Under the pieces are notes generated by a model, which had not been told where the DNA came from, did no database searches, and saw only the letters and a list, made by a program, of their open reading frames with translations. Positions 55,324 through 64,000 of a stretch of 64,000 nucleotides of DNA are shown piece by piece. Within the stretch, counting starts at the first letter, position 1; each line of letters begins with the position of its first letter. The DNA comes from Actinomycetospora cinnamomea (lineage in GTDB: Bacteria; Actinomycetota; Actinomycetes; Mycobacteriales; Pseudonocardiaceae), in NCBI RefSeq assembly GCF_003096675.1, contig NZ_QEKW01000013.1, positions 97,208-161,207 on the forward strand, read 5' to 3'. The translations under genes and the position numbers were made by a program.

Positions 55324-55920
55324 ATGGGTGCCCTGCGGACGCCGCGGGAGGCGTGGGTGGAGGAAGGGCTGCGCACGCTGGCGGTCGGTGGCGTCGACGC
55401 CGTGCGTGTCGAGGTCCTGGCCAAGGCGCTCGGCGTCACCAAGGGCGGCTTCTACGGCTACTTCGCCGACCGGGCGGCCCTGCTCACCACGATGCTCGAG
55501 GTCTGGGAGCGCGAGAGCGTCGACGACGTCCTCCGCCAGATCGAGGAAGCCGGCGGCGACGAGGTGGACAAGGTCCGCCTGGCCGGTCGGTTGACCTTCT
55601 CGAGCCACCGCCTCAGCCGCATGGACCTGGCCGTCAGGGACTGGGCCCGACGCGACGACCAGGCCGCCGAGCACCTCCGTCGCGTCGACAACCGGCGCAT
55701 GCAGTTGCTGCGCGACGCCATCAGCACCTTCTGCGAGGACCCCGAGGAGGTGGAGGCGCGCAGCCTCCTCGCTTTCTGCGCCGCCATCGGGACCCACCTG
55801 GTCGTCGCCGACCACCCCGGCCTCACCCGTCCGCAGGTCCTCGGCCGTGCCTCGGACCTCGTCCTCGACCGCCGAGCGATGTCACCGGTCGAGGCGCAGG
55901 GCGAGCGCGACCAGTGGTGA
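55324..55920 (+). CDS. TetR family regulator
   Basis: The ATG follows GGAGGACGG. The 198-residue protein has a TetR HTH (about 15-60: VRVEVLAKALGVTKGGFYGYF) and a helical ligand domain with DLAVRDWARRDDQAAEHLRR. The target is unknown. It is convergent with PPK2 and downstream of the antiporter. A perfect palindrome precedes it. Confidence 0.87.
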   Translation: MGALRTPREAWVEEGLRTLAVGGVDAVRVEVLAKALGVTKGGFYGYFADRAALLTTMLEVWERESVDDVLRQIEEAGGDEVDKVRLAGRLTFSSHRLSRMDLAVRDWARRDDQAAEHLRRVDNRRMQLLRDAISTFCEDPEEVEARSLLAFCAAIGTHLVVADHPGLTRPQVLGRASDLVLDRRAMSPVEAQGERDQW

Positions 55921-55947
55921 TCAACGGCTCGTGGCGCGTGCCGCCGC

Positions 55948-56769
55948 TCACGCTTCGTCGAGCAGCGTCGCCGCGTGGTCGGGGACGGCTCGGCCGAGCT
56001 CGCGGGCCGGGCGCACGTAGCCATCACCCGGCGGGCGGACCGGCAGCTCCGGGGCCGGCCGCTCGATCCGCGTCCACGGGATCGTGTCGAGCAGGTGGGC
56101 GATCACGTTCAGCCGAGCACGGCGCTTGTCCTCGGACTCCACGATCGTCCACGGCGCGACGTCGGTGTCGGTCGCGACGAGCATGTCGTCCCTGGCCCTG
56201 GAGTAGTCGTCCCAGCGGCTGATCGACTCCAGGTCCATCGGTGAGAGCTTCCAGCTCTTGAGCGGGTTGGCGAGACGCTCGCGGAAGCGGCGCTCCTGCT
56301 CGTCCGGGCTGACCGAGAACCAGTACTTGCGCAGCACGATCCCGTCTTCGATCAGCATCTCCTCGAAGATCGGGCACTGACGCAGGAAGCGGTGGTACTC
56401 CCCCGGCGTGCAGAAGCCCATCACGCGCTCGACGCCGGCGCGGTTGTACCAGGAGCGGTCCAGCAGCACGATCTCCCCGGCCGCCGGCAGGTGCGCGACA
56501 TAGCGCTGGAAGTACCACTGCGTGCGCTCGCGCTCGGTCGGCGTGGGCAGGGCGACGATGCGTGCGACGCGGGGGTTCAGGTTCTCCACGACCCGCTGGA
56601 TGGCGCCGCCCTTGCCGGCGGCGTCGCGTCCCTCGAAGATCACGACGAGCCGCGTGCCGGACGCCTTGACCCACTCCTGCATCTGGACCAGCTCGCCCTG
56701 CAGGCGCACCAGCTCGGCCTCGTACAGCTTCTTGGGAAAGCGCTTCGGCCTCTCCGCGGACGTCGTCAT
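55948..56769 (-). CDS. ppk2: Polyphosphate kinase 2
   Basis: The 273-residue protein has Walker A EGRDAAGKGGAI (from about 46) and Walker B LLDRSWYNRAGVERVM (about 102). The lid module SPDEQERRFRERLANPLKSW is also present. These are diagnostic for class I PPK2, which makes GTP or ATP from polyphosphate. Its ATG at 56769 gives the normal N-terminus (KLYEAELVRLQGELVQMQEW). A GTG at 56802 is an alternative. Polyphosphate metabolism fits a starvation and hypoxia setting. It follows the AI-2E family gene in an operon. Confidence 0.92.
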   Translation of the reverse strand: MTTSAERPKRFPKKLYEAELVRLQGELVQMQEWVKASGTRLVVIFEGRDAAGKGGAIQRVVENLNPRVARIVALPTPTERERTQWYFQRYVAHLPAAGEIVLLDRSWYNRAGVERVMGFCTPGEYHRFLRQCPIFEEMLIEDGIVLRKYWFSVSPDEQERRFRERLANPLKSWKLSPMDLESISRWDDYSRARDDMLVATDTDVAPWTIVESEDKRRARLNVIAHLLDTIPWTRIERPAPELPVRPPGDGYVRPARELGRAVPDHAATLLDEA

Positions 56770-56795
56770 CGCCGTGACCCAGCTCTCGGATACCG

Positions 56796-58037
56796 TCACG
56801 CCGTCGGCGTAGCGGCGTGGGCGCCACGGGGCTGGCGGCCGTCGCCGTTCCCACGCCACCGGGCCGCCTTCTTCCCGGCCCTCCGGGCGGCCTTGCGGCC
56901 GGTCTTCGCGACCGACTTCGGCGAGGGTGGGTCGGCGCCGAGCAGGGCCTCGACCCACTGGGCCCGCGGGTCGGCGTCGACCAGTACGGCCTTGACCAAC
57001 AGGGTCATCGGCACGGCCAGCAGCGCCCCGAGGGGGCCGAGGATCCAGGCCCAGAACAGCAGTGCGACGAAGGTGACGGTGGCCGACAAGCCCACCGAGT
57101 CGCCGACGAACCGCGGCTGGATCAGCGACTGGATGACCGCGTTGAGGATGCAGTAGACGATGACGACGGCGAGCGCGAGCTGCCACCCACCCGTGAGCAG
57201 CGCGAGCAGCGCCGGGGGCACGAGCCCGATGATGAAACCGATGTTGGGGATGTAGTTGGTGATGAACGCCAGCACGCCCCAGAGCAGGGCCAGCGGGATG
57301 CCCATGACGACCAGGGCGACGGTGTCGAGTACCGCGACGATGGCCCCGAACACGGTGGTCACCACCAGGTAGCTGCGGGTTCCGCGGGTGAACCCGCTGA
57401 GCGCCTCGGTCATGTGCGGGCGCTGCTGGTGGATCACCTGCATGCGGCGGGAGACGCTCCCCGACTCCGCGGTGAGGAAGAGCAGCAGCGCCAGGATGAA
57501 GATCAGCGTGCCGGCCACCGAACCCAGCCCGGAGAGCACGGCGCCGATCTGACTGACGAGCTTGTCGGGGTTCACCTGGTTCGCGAGACCGCCGGACTGC
57601 GTGGGGTCGATACCCAGCCGGGTGAGCTGCTGGCTCAGCGACGCGATCAGCTGCTGGGAACGTCCCGAGTTCTGCCCGAGCAGCGCCGCGAGCTGGCTGA
57701 CCGAGGCGGCCAGGAACGCGCTGAGCAGCAGGATCGCCCCGAAGATGACCACGAGCAGCGACACGACCGCCGCCCATGTCGGCCAGCCCCGCCGCTCCAG
57801 CCAGGTCTTGATCGGGTAGATCGCGATCACGATGATCATGGCCAGCAGCAGGGGCCCGACCAGCCAGGAGACCCAGTAGAGCCCTGCAGCGGCGATGACG
57901 ACCGCGGCGGCCCCGAGCAACAGCACGAGACCGCGCGGGATGCCGGGCCCAGCCTCGGACGTCCTCTGCGCCGCGGCCGGCGCCGTGGGCGGCACCGCGG
58001 CGGGCGACGGGTCATCCGCAGGCTCTGTGCGGTCCAT
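56796..58037 (-). CDS. AI-2E family (PerM-like) transporter
   Basis: This 413-residue membrane protein has about eight helices. It includes LAFITNYIPNIGFIIGLVPP, SLIQPRFVGDSVGLSATVTF and ILGPLGALLAVPMTLLVKAV, the signature of the AI-2E transporter family. The C-terminus is Lys/Arg-rich (SVAKTGRKAARRAGKKAARW). The transported substrate is unknown. It lies 26 bases before PPK2. Confidence 0.88.
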   Translation of the reverse strand: MDRTEPADDPSPAAVPPTAPAAAQRTSEAGPGIPRGLVLLLGAAAVVIAAAGLYWVSWLVGPLLLAMIIVIAIYPIKTWLERRGWPTWAAVVSLLVVIFGAILLLSAFLAASVSQLAALLGQNSGRSQQLIASLSQQLTRLGIDPTQSGGLANQVNPDKLVSQIGAVLSGLGSVAGTLIFILALLLFLTAESGSVSRRMQVIHQQRPHMTEALSGFTRGTRSYLVVTTVFGAIVAVLDTVALVVMGIPLALLWGVLAFITNYIPNIGFIIGLVPPALLALLTGGWQLALAVVIVYCILNAVIQSLIQPRFVGDSVGLSATVTFVALLFWAWILGPLGALLAVPMTLLVKAVLVDADPRAQWVEALLGADPPSPKSVAKTGRKAARRAGKKAARWRGNGDGRQPRGAHAATPTA

Positions 58038-58186
58038 GGTCGCTCCGTTCGATCGGGACGAGGGCGGTCCTCGCGGTGTCAGGACGCCCCGCTCCGGCCG
58101 TCGACGGCACAGGAGAACGTCCTGGACGCTGCGGGCCCACCGGCCCCGAGCCGGTCCCCGGCCCGCTTCCCTCCGGCGGCTCGCCC

Positions 58187-61030
58187 TCACCGGTCGAGGC
58201 GCAGGGCGAGAGCGGTCAGCTGTGAGCGACGGCTCGTGGCCGTCTTGGCCAACAACCGTTCGACGTGCTTCTCGACGGTCCGCGGCGAGACGTAGAGCCG
58301 TGCCGCGATCTCGCGGTTGCTGTGGCCCTCGGCCACCAGGGCCAGCACCTCGCTCTCGCGCGCGGTGAGGCCGATGCCGGCCCAGCGCTCGGGGGTCGGC
58401 GCGCGGTGGAGCGGGGGTGCGCCGGTGCGCCGGTGCAGGGAGCGGCAGGCGCGGGCCGGCGCGACGGCCCCCACCGACTCGAACACCGTGTGCGCCTCCT
58501 CGAGCCACCGGGCCGGGTCGCCCCAGCCGTCGTCGAGCGCGGCCTCCGCGGCGAGCCGCCGGGCCATGGCCTGCGGCCAGGGAGACGCCGCCAGCTCCCG
58601 GTCGGCGGCCTCGGCGAGGGCGCGCGCCCGCTCGGCCTCCCCCTCACGGCCGGCGAGGACCGCGGCGGCCCATCGGGCGCAGCCGCCGGCCACGGCGTCC
58701 ACGACCGGCAACGAGGCGACCTCGCGCGTCACCTCGGCGGCCGCGGCGTCCCCGACGACGGCGAGCGCCAGGGCGTGCAGCCCGCGATAGGGGCTGCGGG
58801 CCGAGGACGACCGGGACGGGGCGAGCGCCTCCGCACGGGCGAACTCGTCGAGGGCGCCCTCGCGGTCCTCGACGGCGAGTGCGGCGACCGCGAGGAGGTT
58901 GCCGCGTCCCGACGCCTCGATCTCCGCATCAGCCTCCGGACGGGCCGCCTCGAAGGCCGCGTGCGCGGCCTCGCGGTGCCCCGCCACCGCGTCGACGCAC
59001 CCGCCGATGATGCGGGCCAGGGGCACCAGCAGCCCGAGGCCGTGGCGCTCACCCGCCGTCGCCGCCCGTTCGGTCGCTTCCCGTGCCACCAGCCAGTGCG
59101 CCCGTTTCCAGGCCAGCACGGCCAGCTGGAGGTCCGTCGTCGCAACGAGTCCGACCGCGCCGAGGTCCTCGCCGAGCGCACGGGCGCGCTCGAGGTGATC
59201 GGTCGGTCCGCAGCGGATGACGTCGACGGTGCCGAGCTCGAGCAGCGCGCGCGCCCGCAACAGCTCGTCGCCGGCGAGCTCCGCCCGGGCCACGGCCGCG
59301 GAGAACAGCCCGGCCGCCTCGTCCAGGTCGGTCATGCGCCGGGCACGACCGCGCAGGAGGAGTGCCTCGGCCTCCCCGCCGGACCACGCGCACCGTACGG
59401 CGAGGCGTTGCGCGGCCGCGGCGTGCTCGGCCGCTTCGTCGAGACGGTGGCGCCCGAGGGCGATCTCCGCGCGCAGACAGGCGGTCCGCGCGAGGTCGGC
59501 GGGTCCGTCGGCGCCCAGGCGCTCGGCGGCGTCGAGGTGGGTAGCCGCAACGTCCCAGGCCGACCCGGCGACCGCCGCCGCGGCGAGGCGACGGTGGACC
59601 TCGGCGCGCTCCGCGAGCGGGGCGTCGAGCGCGTCGAGACGCGCGAGCAGGTGGGCACCGCGGTCGCGGATCCGCGCCGGATCCCCCGCGGCCGTGTCGG
59701 CGTCGAGCAGCGCGCGGTCGGCGTCGACGCGCTCGCGGGGGGACGGCGCGAGCGTGGCGGCCCGCTCGGCGTTCCGGACCGCCGACCCGACCGCGCCCTG
59801 CGCCAGCGCGCCCCGGCTCGCGGCGACCAGCAGCCTGAAGGCGAGGTCGGTGTGTGCGGCGCGCTCGGCGAGCTCGGCGGTCCGGGAGAGCGCCGGCGCC
59901 GCGGCGCCCGCGGGATCCTCGAGCAGGGCGGCCGCGTCGAGCACCTCGACCGCCCGGGCCGCGAGGTGCTCGACCCGCGCGGCCGGCATGCTCTCGAGCA
60001 CCGCGTCGCGGACGAGGCCGTGGTGGAACCGCACCTCCGGTTCTCCGGGGACGAGCAGGGACGCGGCGGCGTCCTGGGCGATCGGTGGCTCCCGGTCGTC
60101 GAGCACGGCGGCCACGCTCGTCCACGGGGCGCCCTCACCGAGGACCGCGGCGGCCTCGACCGTGGTGCGGGACCGCGGATCCAGGACCGCGAGCCGGTCG
60201 GCGATGCTCCGCACCAGCGTCGCGGGGACCGCGGCCGGGACCGGGCGCGCCAGCTGCCACGTGACGCCACGGCGCACGAGCGCCCCGGCCGCCCGCCAGG
60301 CACCCAGGAGCTCCTCGACCACGAGGGGGACGCCGCCGGCGCGGGCGAGCACGGCGTGGGTCACCTCCGCCGCGACCCGTCCGGGAGCGAGGGTCGCGGC
60401 GACCATGGCGCAGACGTCCTCGGGCCCGAGCGGCTCGAGCTCGACGCGGGCGGCGAGCGCGCGCGCGTCCAGCGCCGCGGTCCCGCTGCGCGGACGGGTG
60501 GTCGCCACGACCAGCACACGGGTCCCGTCCAGTGCCTCGGACAGGTGCCCCAGCAGGTCCACCGACTCCGGGTCCGCGTCGTGCAGGTCCTCCAGGACGA
60601 CCAGCGTGCCCTCCCCCGCCGACGCCCCGGCGGCGAGCAACAGGCGTGCGGCCTCGCCGAGGAGCACCGGCGACGGCGCGGCGACCGGTGGGCGCGCCCA
60701 CGCGGGAACGAGCAGCTCGAGGGCGGGACGCAGGCCCGCGGCGTGCGGCACGTCGGGCGGCTCGCGCCCCCGCCAGCCCGCGGAAAACGCCTCCGCCCAC
60801 GGCCGCAGCGGGGACGGCGCCACCGTCGGCGCGCAGCGACCCCGCCAGCGGGCCCACCCCGGCGGGGCCAGCGCCGCGGCGTCGCGGGCGAGCCGCGACT
60901 TGCCGACCCCGGGCGTCCCGCTGACCACGGCCACGCCGCCGTGCGCCTGCGCCGCCCGGGTCGTCGCGCGCCGCAGCGCGGCGACCTCGGTGTCGCGCCC
61001 CACCAGGACGGGGCAGCGCAGCGGCTCCAC
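58187..61030 (-). CDS. LAL-family LuxR regulator
   Basis: The 947-residue protein starts at a GTG (EPLRCPVLVGRDTEVAALRR). It has Walker A SGTPGVGKSRLA near 38, Walker B TLVVLEDLHDADPESVD and long helical repeats. The C-terminal LuxR HTH (GLTARESEVLALVAEGHSNR, LYVSPRTVEKHVERLLAKTA) completes it. It resembles the LAL protein at 45541-48381 in layout but has low sequence identity. It is divergent from the FAD monooxygenase at 61165, its likely target. Confidence 0.87.
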   Translation of the reverse strand: MEPLRCPVLVGRDTEVAALRRATTRAAQAHGGVAVVSGTPGVGKSRLARDAAALAPPGWARWRGRCAPTVAPSPLRPWAEAFSAGWRGREPPDVPHAAGLRPALELLVPAWARPPVAAPSPVLLGEAARLLLAAGASAGEGTLVVLEDLHDADPESVDLLGHLSEALDGTRVLVVATTRPRSGTAALDARALAARVELEPLGPEDVCAMVAATLAPGRVAAEVTHAVLARAGGVPLVVEELLGAWRAAGALVRRGVTWQLARPVPAAVPATLVRSIADRLAVLDPRSRTTVEAAAVLGEGAPWTSVAAVLDDREPPIAQDAAASLLVPGEPEVRFHHGLVRDAVLESMPAARVEHLAARAVEVLDAAALLEDPAGAAAPALSRTAELAERAAHTDLAFRLLVAASRGALAQGAVGSAVRNAERAATLAPSPRERVDADRALLDADTAAGDPARIRDRGAHLLARLDALDAPLAERAEVHRRLAAAAVAGSAWDVAATHLDAAERLGADGPADLARTACLRAEIALGRHRLDEAAEHAAAAQRLAVRCAWSGGEAEALLLRGRARRMTDLDEAAGLFSAAVARAELAGDELLRARALLELGTVDVIRCGPTDHLERARALGEDLGAVGLVATTDLQLAVLAWKRAHWLVAREATERAATAGERHGLGLLVPLARIIGGCVDAVAGHREAAHAAFEAARPEADAEIEASGRGNLLAVAALAVEDREGALDEFARAEALAPSRSSSARSPYRGLHALALAVVGDAAAAEVTREVASLPVVDAVAGGCARWAAAVLAGREGEAERARALAEAADRELAASPWPQAMARRLAAEAALDDGWGDPARWLEEAHTVFESVGAVAPARACRSLHRRTGAPPLHRAPTPERWAGIGLTARESEVLALVAEGHSNREIAARLYVSPRTVEKHVERLLAKTATSRRSQLTALALRLDR

Positions 61031-61164
61031 CCGCCGAGTGTCCCGCGGGGAGGCGGCCACGTACGAGGCATCCGGCCCGCGTGTACGTGGTCGCACCGAT
61101 GTGTCGTCACGGCTCCCGGCCGCAGGCTGGCTCCCGACCCACCAGCTCCACCCGGGAGGTCGAC

Positions 61165-62511
61165 ATGGCACGTGAAGACGAGCGCGTGGTGGTCCTCGGT
61201 GCCGGCATGGCGGGCCTGCTCGCCGCCGGCGCCGCCGCCGGGAGCGGCCGCGAGGTGGTGGTCGTCGACCGCGACGACCTGCCCGGCCTCGACGACACCC
61301 CCGCACCGCGCCGGGGGATCCCCCAGGGCCGGCACGCCCACGGACTGCTCGCCCGCGGCCAGCAGGTGCTCGAGGAGCTCTTCCCGGGGTTCACGGCCGA
61401 CCTGGTCGCCGAGGGTGTGCCGGCCGGGGACCTGGGGTACGACGCGCGGTGGCACGTCGACGGCCGACGGTTGGCCACCGGGACCTCGGGGCTGACGTTC
61501 CTCTGCGCGAGCAGGCCGTGCCTCGAGGCCCGCGTGCGGGCCCGGGTCGCCGCGCTGCCCGGGGTCACCGTCCTCGACGCCACGACCGCCGAGGCGCCGA
61601 TCGCCGACGACCGCGGGCGGCGGATCGTCGGGGTGCGGATCCGTCACCGCGACGGCCGCGACGAGATCGCCGACGCCGACCTGGTCGTCGACGCCACCGG
61701 GCGGGGTTCGCGGGCACCAGGCTGGCTCGAGGACCTCGGATACCCCCGACCGGACTCCGAGCGCGTCTCGGTCGGTCTCGGCTACGCCAGCCGGATCTAC
61801 CGCACCCCGGCCGCGCTGGCCCCGGCGCTCGCCGTCCTGTACGCCCCCGGCCCCACCCGACCCCGGGGTGGAGGGCTCCAGGTCCTGGAGGGCGATCGGG
61901 TCATGGTCACCCTCGCCGGCGTCGCCGGTGACCATCCGCCGCTGGAACCCCGGGGATTCCTCGACTTCGCGCGCGACCTGCCCGTGGTCCACGACGTCCT
62001 GCGGGACGCCGAGCCGCTCGACGAACCGGTCGGGTTCCGCTTCCCCACCCCGACGCGGCGCCACTACGCGCGCCTGCCCGCGGCGCCGGAAGGCCTGATC
62101 GTCCTCGGCGACGGGCTCTGCAGCCTCAACCCGATCTACGCGCAGGGCATGACCGTGGCCGGGCTGCAGGCGCTGGCGCTGCGTCAGCACCTCGGCGCCG
62201 GCCCGCTCCGCACCCGCCCCCTGCAGCGCGCGCTCGCCGCCGTGGCCGACACGCCGTGGACGATGATGCTCGGCGCCGACACCGCCCTGCCCGGCGTCGA
62301 GATCCCGCTCGACCGGGCCACCCGCGCGGTGGGCGCCTACCTCGCCCGGCTGCAGGCGGCCGCCGTCGTGGACCCGACCGTCGCCGGGGCCTTCCTCCGG
62401 GTCGTCGGGCTGGTCGACCCTCCGGGGTCCCTCGTGCGACCGCGGGTCGCCGTGCCGGTCCTGCGCCACGCCCTGTCGTCGCGCCGTGATCGGACGCCGG
62501 CGGCGTCCTGA
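61165..62511 (+). CDS. FAD-dependent monooxygenase/oxidoreductase
   Basis: The ATG follows GGGAGGTCGAC. The 448-residue flavoprotein has VVVLGAGMAGLLAAGAAAGS (Rossmann motif), then VVDATGRGSRAPGWLEDLGY (partly quoted) and LIVLGDGLCSLNPIYAQGMT, typical of the geranylgeranyl reductase/polyprenyl hydroxylase group. A substrate cannot be named. It is divergent from the LAL regulator at 58187-61030. Confidence 0.83.
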   Translation: MAREDERVVVLGAGMAGLLAAGAAAGSGREVVVVDRDDLPGLDDTPAPRRGIPQGRHAHGLLARGQQVLEELFPGFTADLVAEGVPAGDLGYDARWHVDGRRLATGTSGLTFLCASRPCLEARVRARVAALPGVTVLDATTAEAPIADDRGRRIVGVRIRHRDGRDEIADADLVVDATGRGSRAPGWLEDLGYPRPDSERVSVGLGYASRIYRTPAALAPALAVLYAPGPTRPRGGGLQVLEGDRVMVTLAGVAGDHPPLEPRGFLDFARDLPVVHDVLRDAEPLDEPVGFRFPTPTRRHYARLPAAPEGLIVLGDGLCSLNPIYAQGMTVAGLQALALRQHLGAGPLRTRPLQRALAAVADTPWTMMLGADTALPGVEIPLDRATRAVGAYLARLQAAAVVDPTVAGAFLRVVGLVDPPGSLVRPRVAVPVLRHALSSRRDRTPAAS

Positions 62512-62624
62512 CGCCGATCACCGCTCTTGACCGTGCCGCCGCGGCATGGTGTCGCCTTCTCGTCGGCGCGTGACCCCGCGCCCTGGGCGACCCGCCGCGG
62601 GACGGCGGTCCGAGGAGGAGAGCG

Positions 62625-63488
62625 ATGAGTGGGGCGAACGTCGACGCGGGCCGGGACATCGACCCGGACGACGCCGGCTCGGCCGCGTCGGAGGACGTCG
62701 GGGTGGACCAGCCGCGGCAACGGCGGCGGCGACGCCGACAGCACTCGCCGGAGGAGCTCGAGCAGGCGAGGCAGAAGTGGCGGGACGCGAGGCCGTGGGA
62801 GCACCCCATGTCGCGCGCGGACAGGTTCCTGGTGTTCTCGACCCTCGCGGTGATCCTGCTGATGGCGGCCTCGATGCCGGTGCGGCCGTTCCTGCTGGCC
62901 TCGCACCCGACACTGCTCAGCGCCGTGACCGGCAGCCTGTCCGCGATCGGCGCGGGAGCCGCGTTCGCGCGGGTCGGCGACGGCGCCCTGTGGCTGGTGA
63001 TCGCCGCCGACGTGTTCGGGATGGTCAAGTTCGACTGGCTGTTCTGGCTGGCCGGGAAGCGATGGGGTGCCAGGATCGTCGAGCTCTGGGCGCCCGGCGA
63101 CGTCGCGAAGCGGTTCGTGGCGACGATCCGGTCGTGGCCGTCGTGGGCGATGTCGCTGGTCGTGGTCGCGGCGGCGCTGCCCGGGATCCCCGCGCCCGCG
63201 GTCTTCGCGGTGGCCGGACTGGGGGGCATGCGCCTGCTCACATTCCTCGTCTACGACGCGATCGGTGCCGCGCTGATCGCCGGACTCGTCGCAGGGCTGG
63301 GATACGGCGTCGGCCAGCACGCGGTCGACGTCGTCCTGGCCATCGACGAGTACGCGTTGTGGATCACGTTGGCGCTCGTCGCCGTGGTGTCGGTCCGGGC
63401 CGGCTACCGCGGCTACCGCGAGGACCGGACGACGAGGCCCCGCCGGCCGCCCGACTCACCCGCGCCGGACCCGGCGAGCAGCCCCTGA
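62625..63488 (+). CDS. DedA/SNARE-associated-type membrane protein
   Basis: The ATG follows GAGGAGGAGAG. The 287-residue protein has a basic, Arg-rich N-terminus (PRQRRRRRRQHSPEELEQAR) and about five hydrophobic segments. LPGIPAPAVFAVAGLGGM is the most DedA-like block (a Pro- and Gly-containing re-entrant loop). DedA proteins help flip or transport lipids and protect the proton motive force. The extra N-terminal cytoplasmic domain is unusual. Family assignment is moderate. Confidence 0.65.
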   Translation: MSGANVDAGRDIDPDDAGSAASEDVGVDQPRQRRRRRRQHSPEELEQARQKWRDARPWEHPMSRADRFLVFSTLAVILLMAASMPVRPFLLASHPTLLSAVTGSLSAIGAGAAFARVGDGALWLVIAADVFGMVKFDWLFWLAGKRWGARIVELWAPGDVAKRFVATIRSWPSWAMSLVVVAAALPGIPAPAVFAVAGLGGMRLLTFLVYDAIGAALIAGLVAGLGYGVGQHAVDVVLAIDEYALWITLALVAVVSVRAGYRGYREDRTTRPRRPPDSPAPDPASSP

Positions 63489-63539
63489 ACGCCTTCGTCC
63501 GAGCCACCGTCAGCACCCCAACCCGACGAGGAGACGACA

Positions 63540-64000
63540 TGGGTCCGCGTGTGACCCGATCACTACCCCAGCTCCTGTACCTGCTCAGTGACGACACCGA
63601 CAGGCAACGGCTCGACCTCGGCAGCACGCTCGTCCGCGGCCCGCTCCTGCGCGGCGCGGCGGTCGCGGCCGAGGCCCCGCCGAGGACGCGGTGCTCGCCA
63701 TGCTCGCCGCCGACGGCCAGGTCGGGGTCGTGTTCGGCCTGCGCGAACAACACCGCCACCGCACGGCGTTCAAGGCCGTCGCGGGCGACGTCGATTCCCT
63801 GCTCCCCGGCCTGCGCTCGGGCGCGCTGTCGTCGGTCGCCGCCCGCCGTGGCGCCCCCTCCTCGTGGGACCTGTCGGTCCTGGTTCTGCCAGGCTCGGCT
63901 GCGGGAGCGGCCGGCGGGTCAGCACTCACCTCTCCAGGGCGCAGATCAGCTCTAGCCTCAGATCGTGCGCCCGCCGGTCGTGAGCAGACGTGGACCGCTG
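63540..64000 (+). pseudogene. Hypothetical protein, frameshifted and partial
   Basis: The ATG at 63540 follows GAGGAG and opens MGPRVTRSLPQLLYLLSDDT, ending in the LLRGAAVAAEAP region. A second frame, from about 63679 (EDAVLAMLAADGQVGVVFGL, then REQHRHRTAFKAVAGDVDSL), runs open to the window end and has better protein character than the first frame after 63680. A single-base change near GAGGCCCCGCC would join them. The family is not recognised and the 3' end lies outside. Confidence 0.5.

Overview
The window is very GC-rich, densely packed actinobacterial DNA with frequent GTG starts, ATGA/GTGA start-stop overlaps and many near-leaderless genes. Together with a close DosR homologue, AfsR/SARP and giant LuxR regulators and universal stress proteins (USPs), this suggests a Pseudonocardiaceae-type actinomycete chromosome. 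The genus is an inference. I saw no tRNA, rRNA, CRISPR array, transposase or phage gene.

Region 1 (1-7.3 kb) is a dormancy/hypoxia-type island: a phosphoribosyltransferase fragment, a response regulator with all key DosR residues, a USP, a membrane protein, a P-type ATPase, a flavodoxin, a methyltransferase and a membrane-anchored USP.

Region 2 (7.4-24.8 kb) is a sulfide/persulfide island: AhpD-like protein, GntR/UTRA regulator, two metallo-beta-lactamase-rhodanese proteins of persulfide dioxygenase type, sulfide:quinone oxidoreductase, SulP anion transporter, a fused FeS-NrfD subunit with a molybdopterin oxidoreductase (SoeABC/PsrABC-like), an Mrp ATPase, two DUF202 proteins, a TauE/SafE exporter, a DUF1264 (oil-body-associated) protein, a membrane rhodanese and two USPs. 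A plausible flow is sulfide to persulfide (SQR), to sulfite (dioxygenase), to sulfate or export (Mo enzyme, TauE, SulP).

Region 3 (24.9-33.1 kb, minus strand) is a complex I-like operon with only membrane-arm genes (nuoA, H, J, K, L, M, N). One cysteine-poor protein with faint NuoB and NuoD resemblance replaces the peripheral arm.

Region 4 (33.1-48.4 kb) is mixed: a broken DUF3048 gene, an MFS transporter fused to a long coiled coil, a hydrolase/methyltransferase/SARP operon, a DUF3237 and MBL pair, and a LAL-type LuxR regulator. Region 5 (48.7-55.3 kb) is a second stress operon: membrane USP, CtpF-like ATPase, tandem USP and a frameshifted Na+/K+:H+ antiporter. Region 6 (55.3-64 kb) has TetR, PPK2, an AI-2E family protein, another LAL regulator, an FAD monooxygenase, a membrane protein and a frameshifted terminal gene.

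Two recurrent upstream motifs tie the window together. A DosR-like box (GGGACC-TT/GT-nGnCC) lies before dosR, the phosphoribosyltransferase, ATPase, USP, SulP, MBL and FeS genes. A second box (ATGTnGGnACAT) lies before nearly every sulfur transcription unit and, in variant form, before the GntR gene. Sulfide oxidation thus appears to sit under both hypoxia-type and sulfur-type control. Motif matches and coordinates were read by eye.
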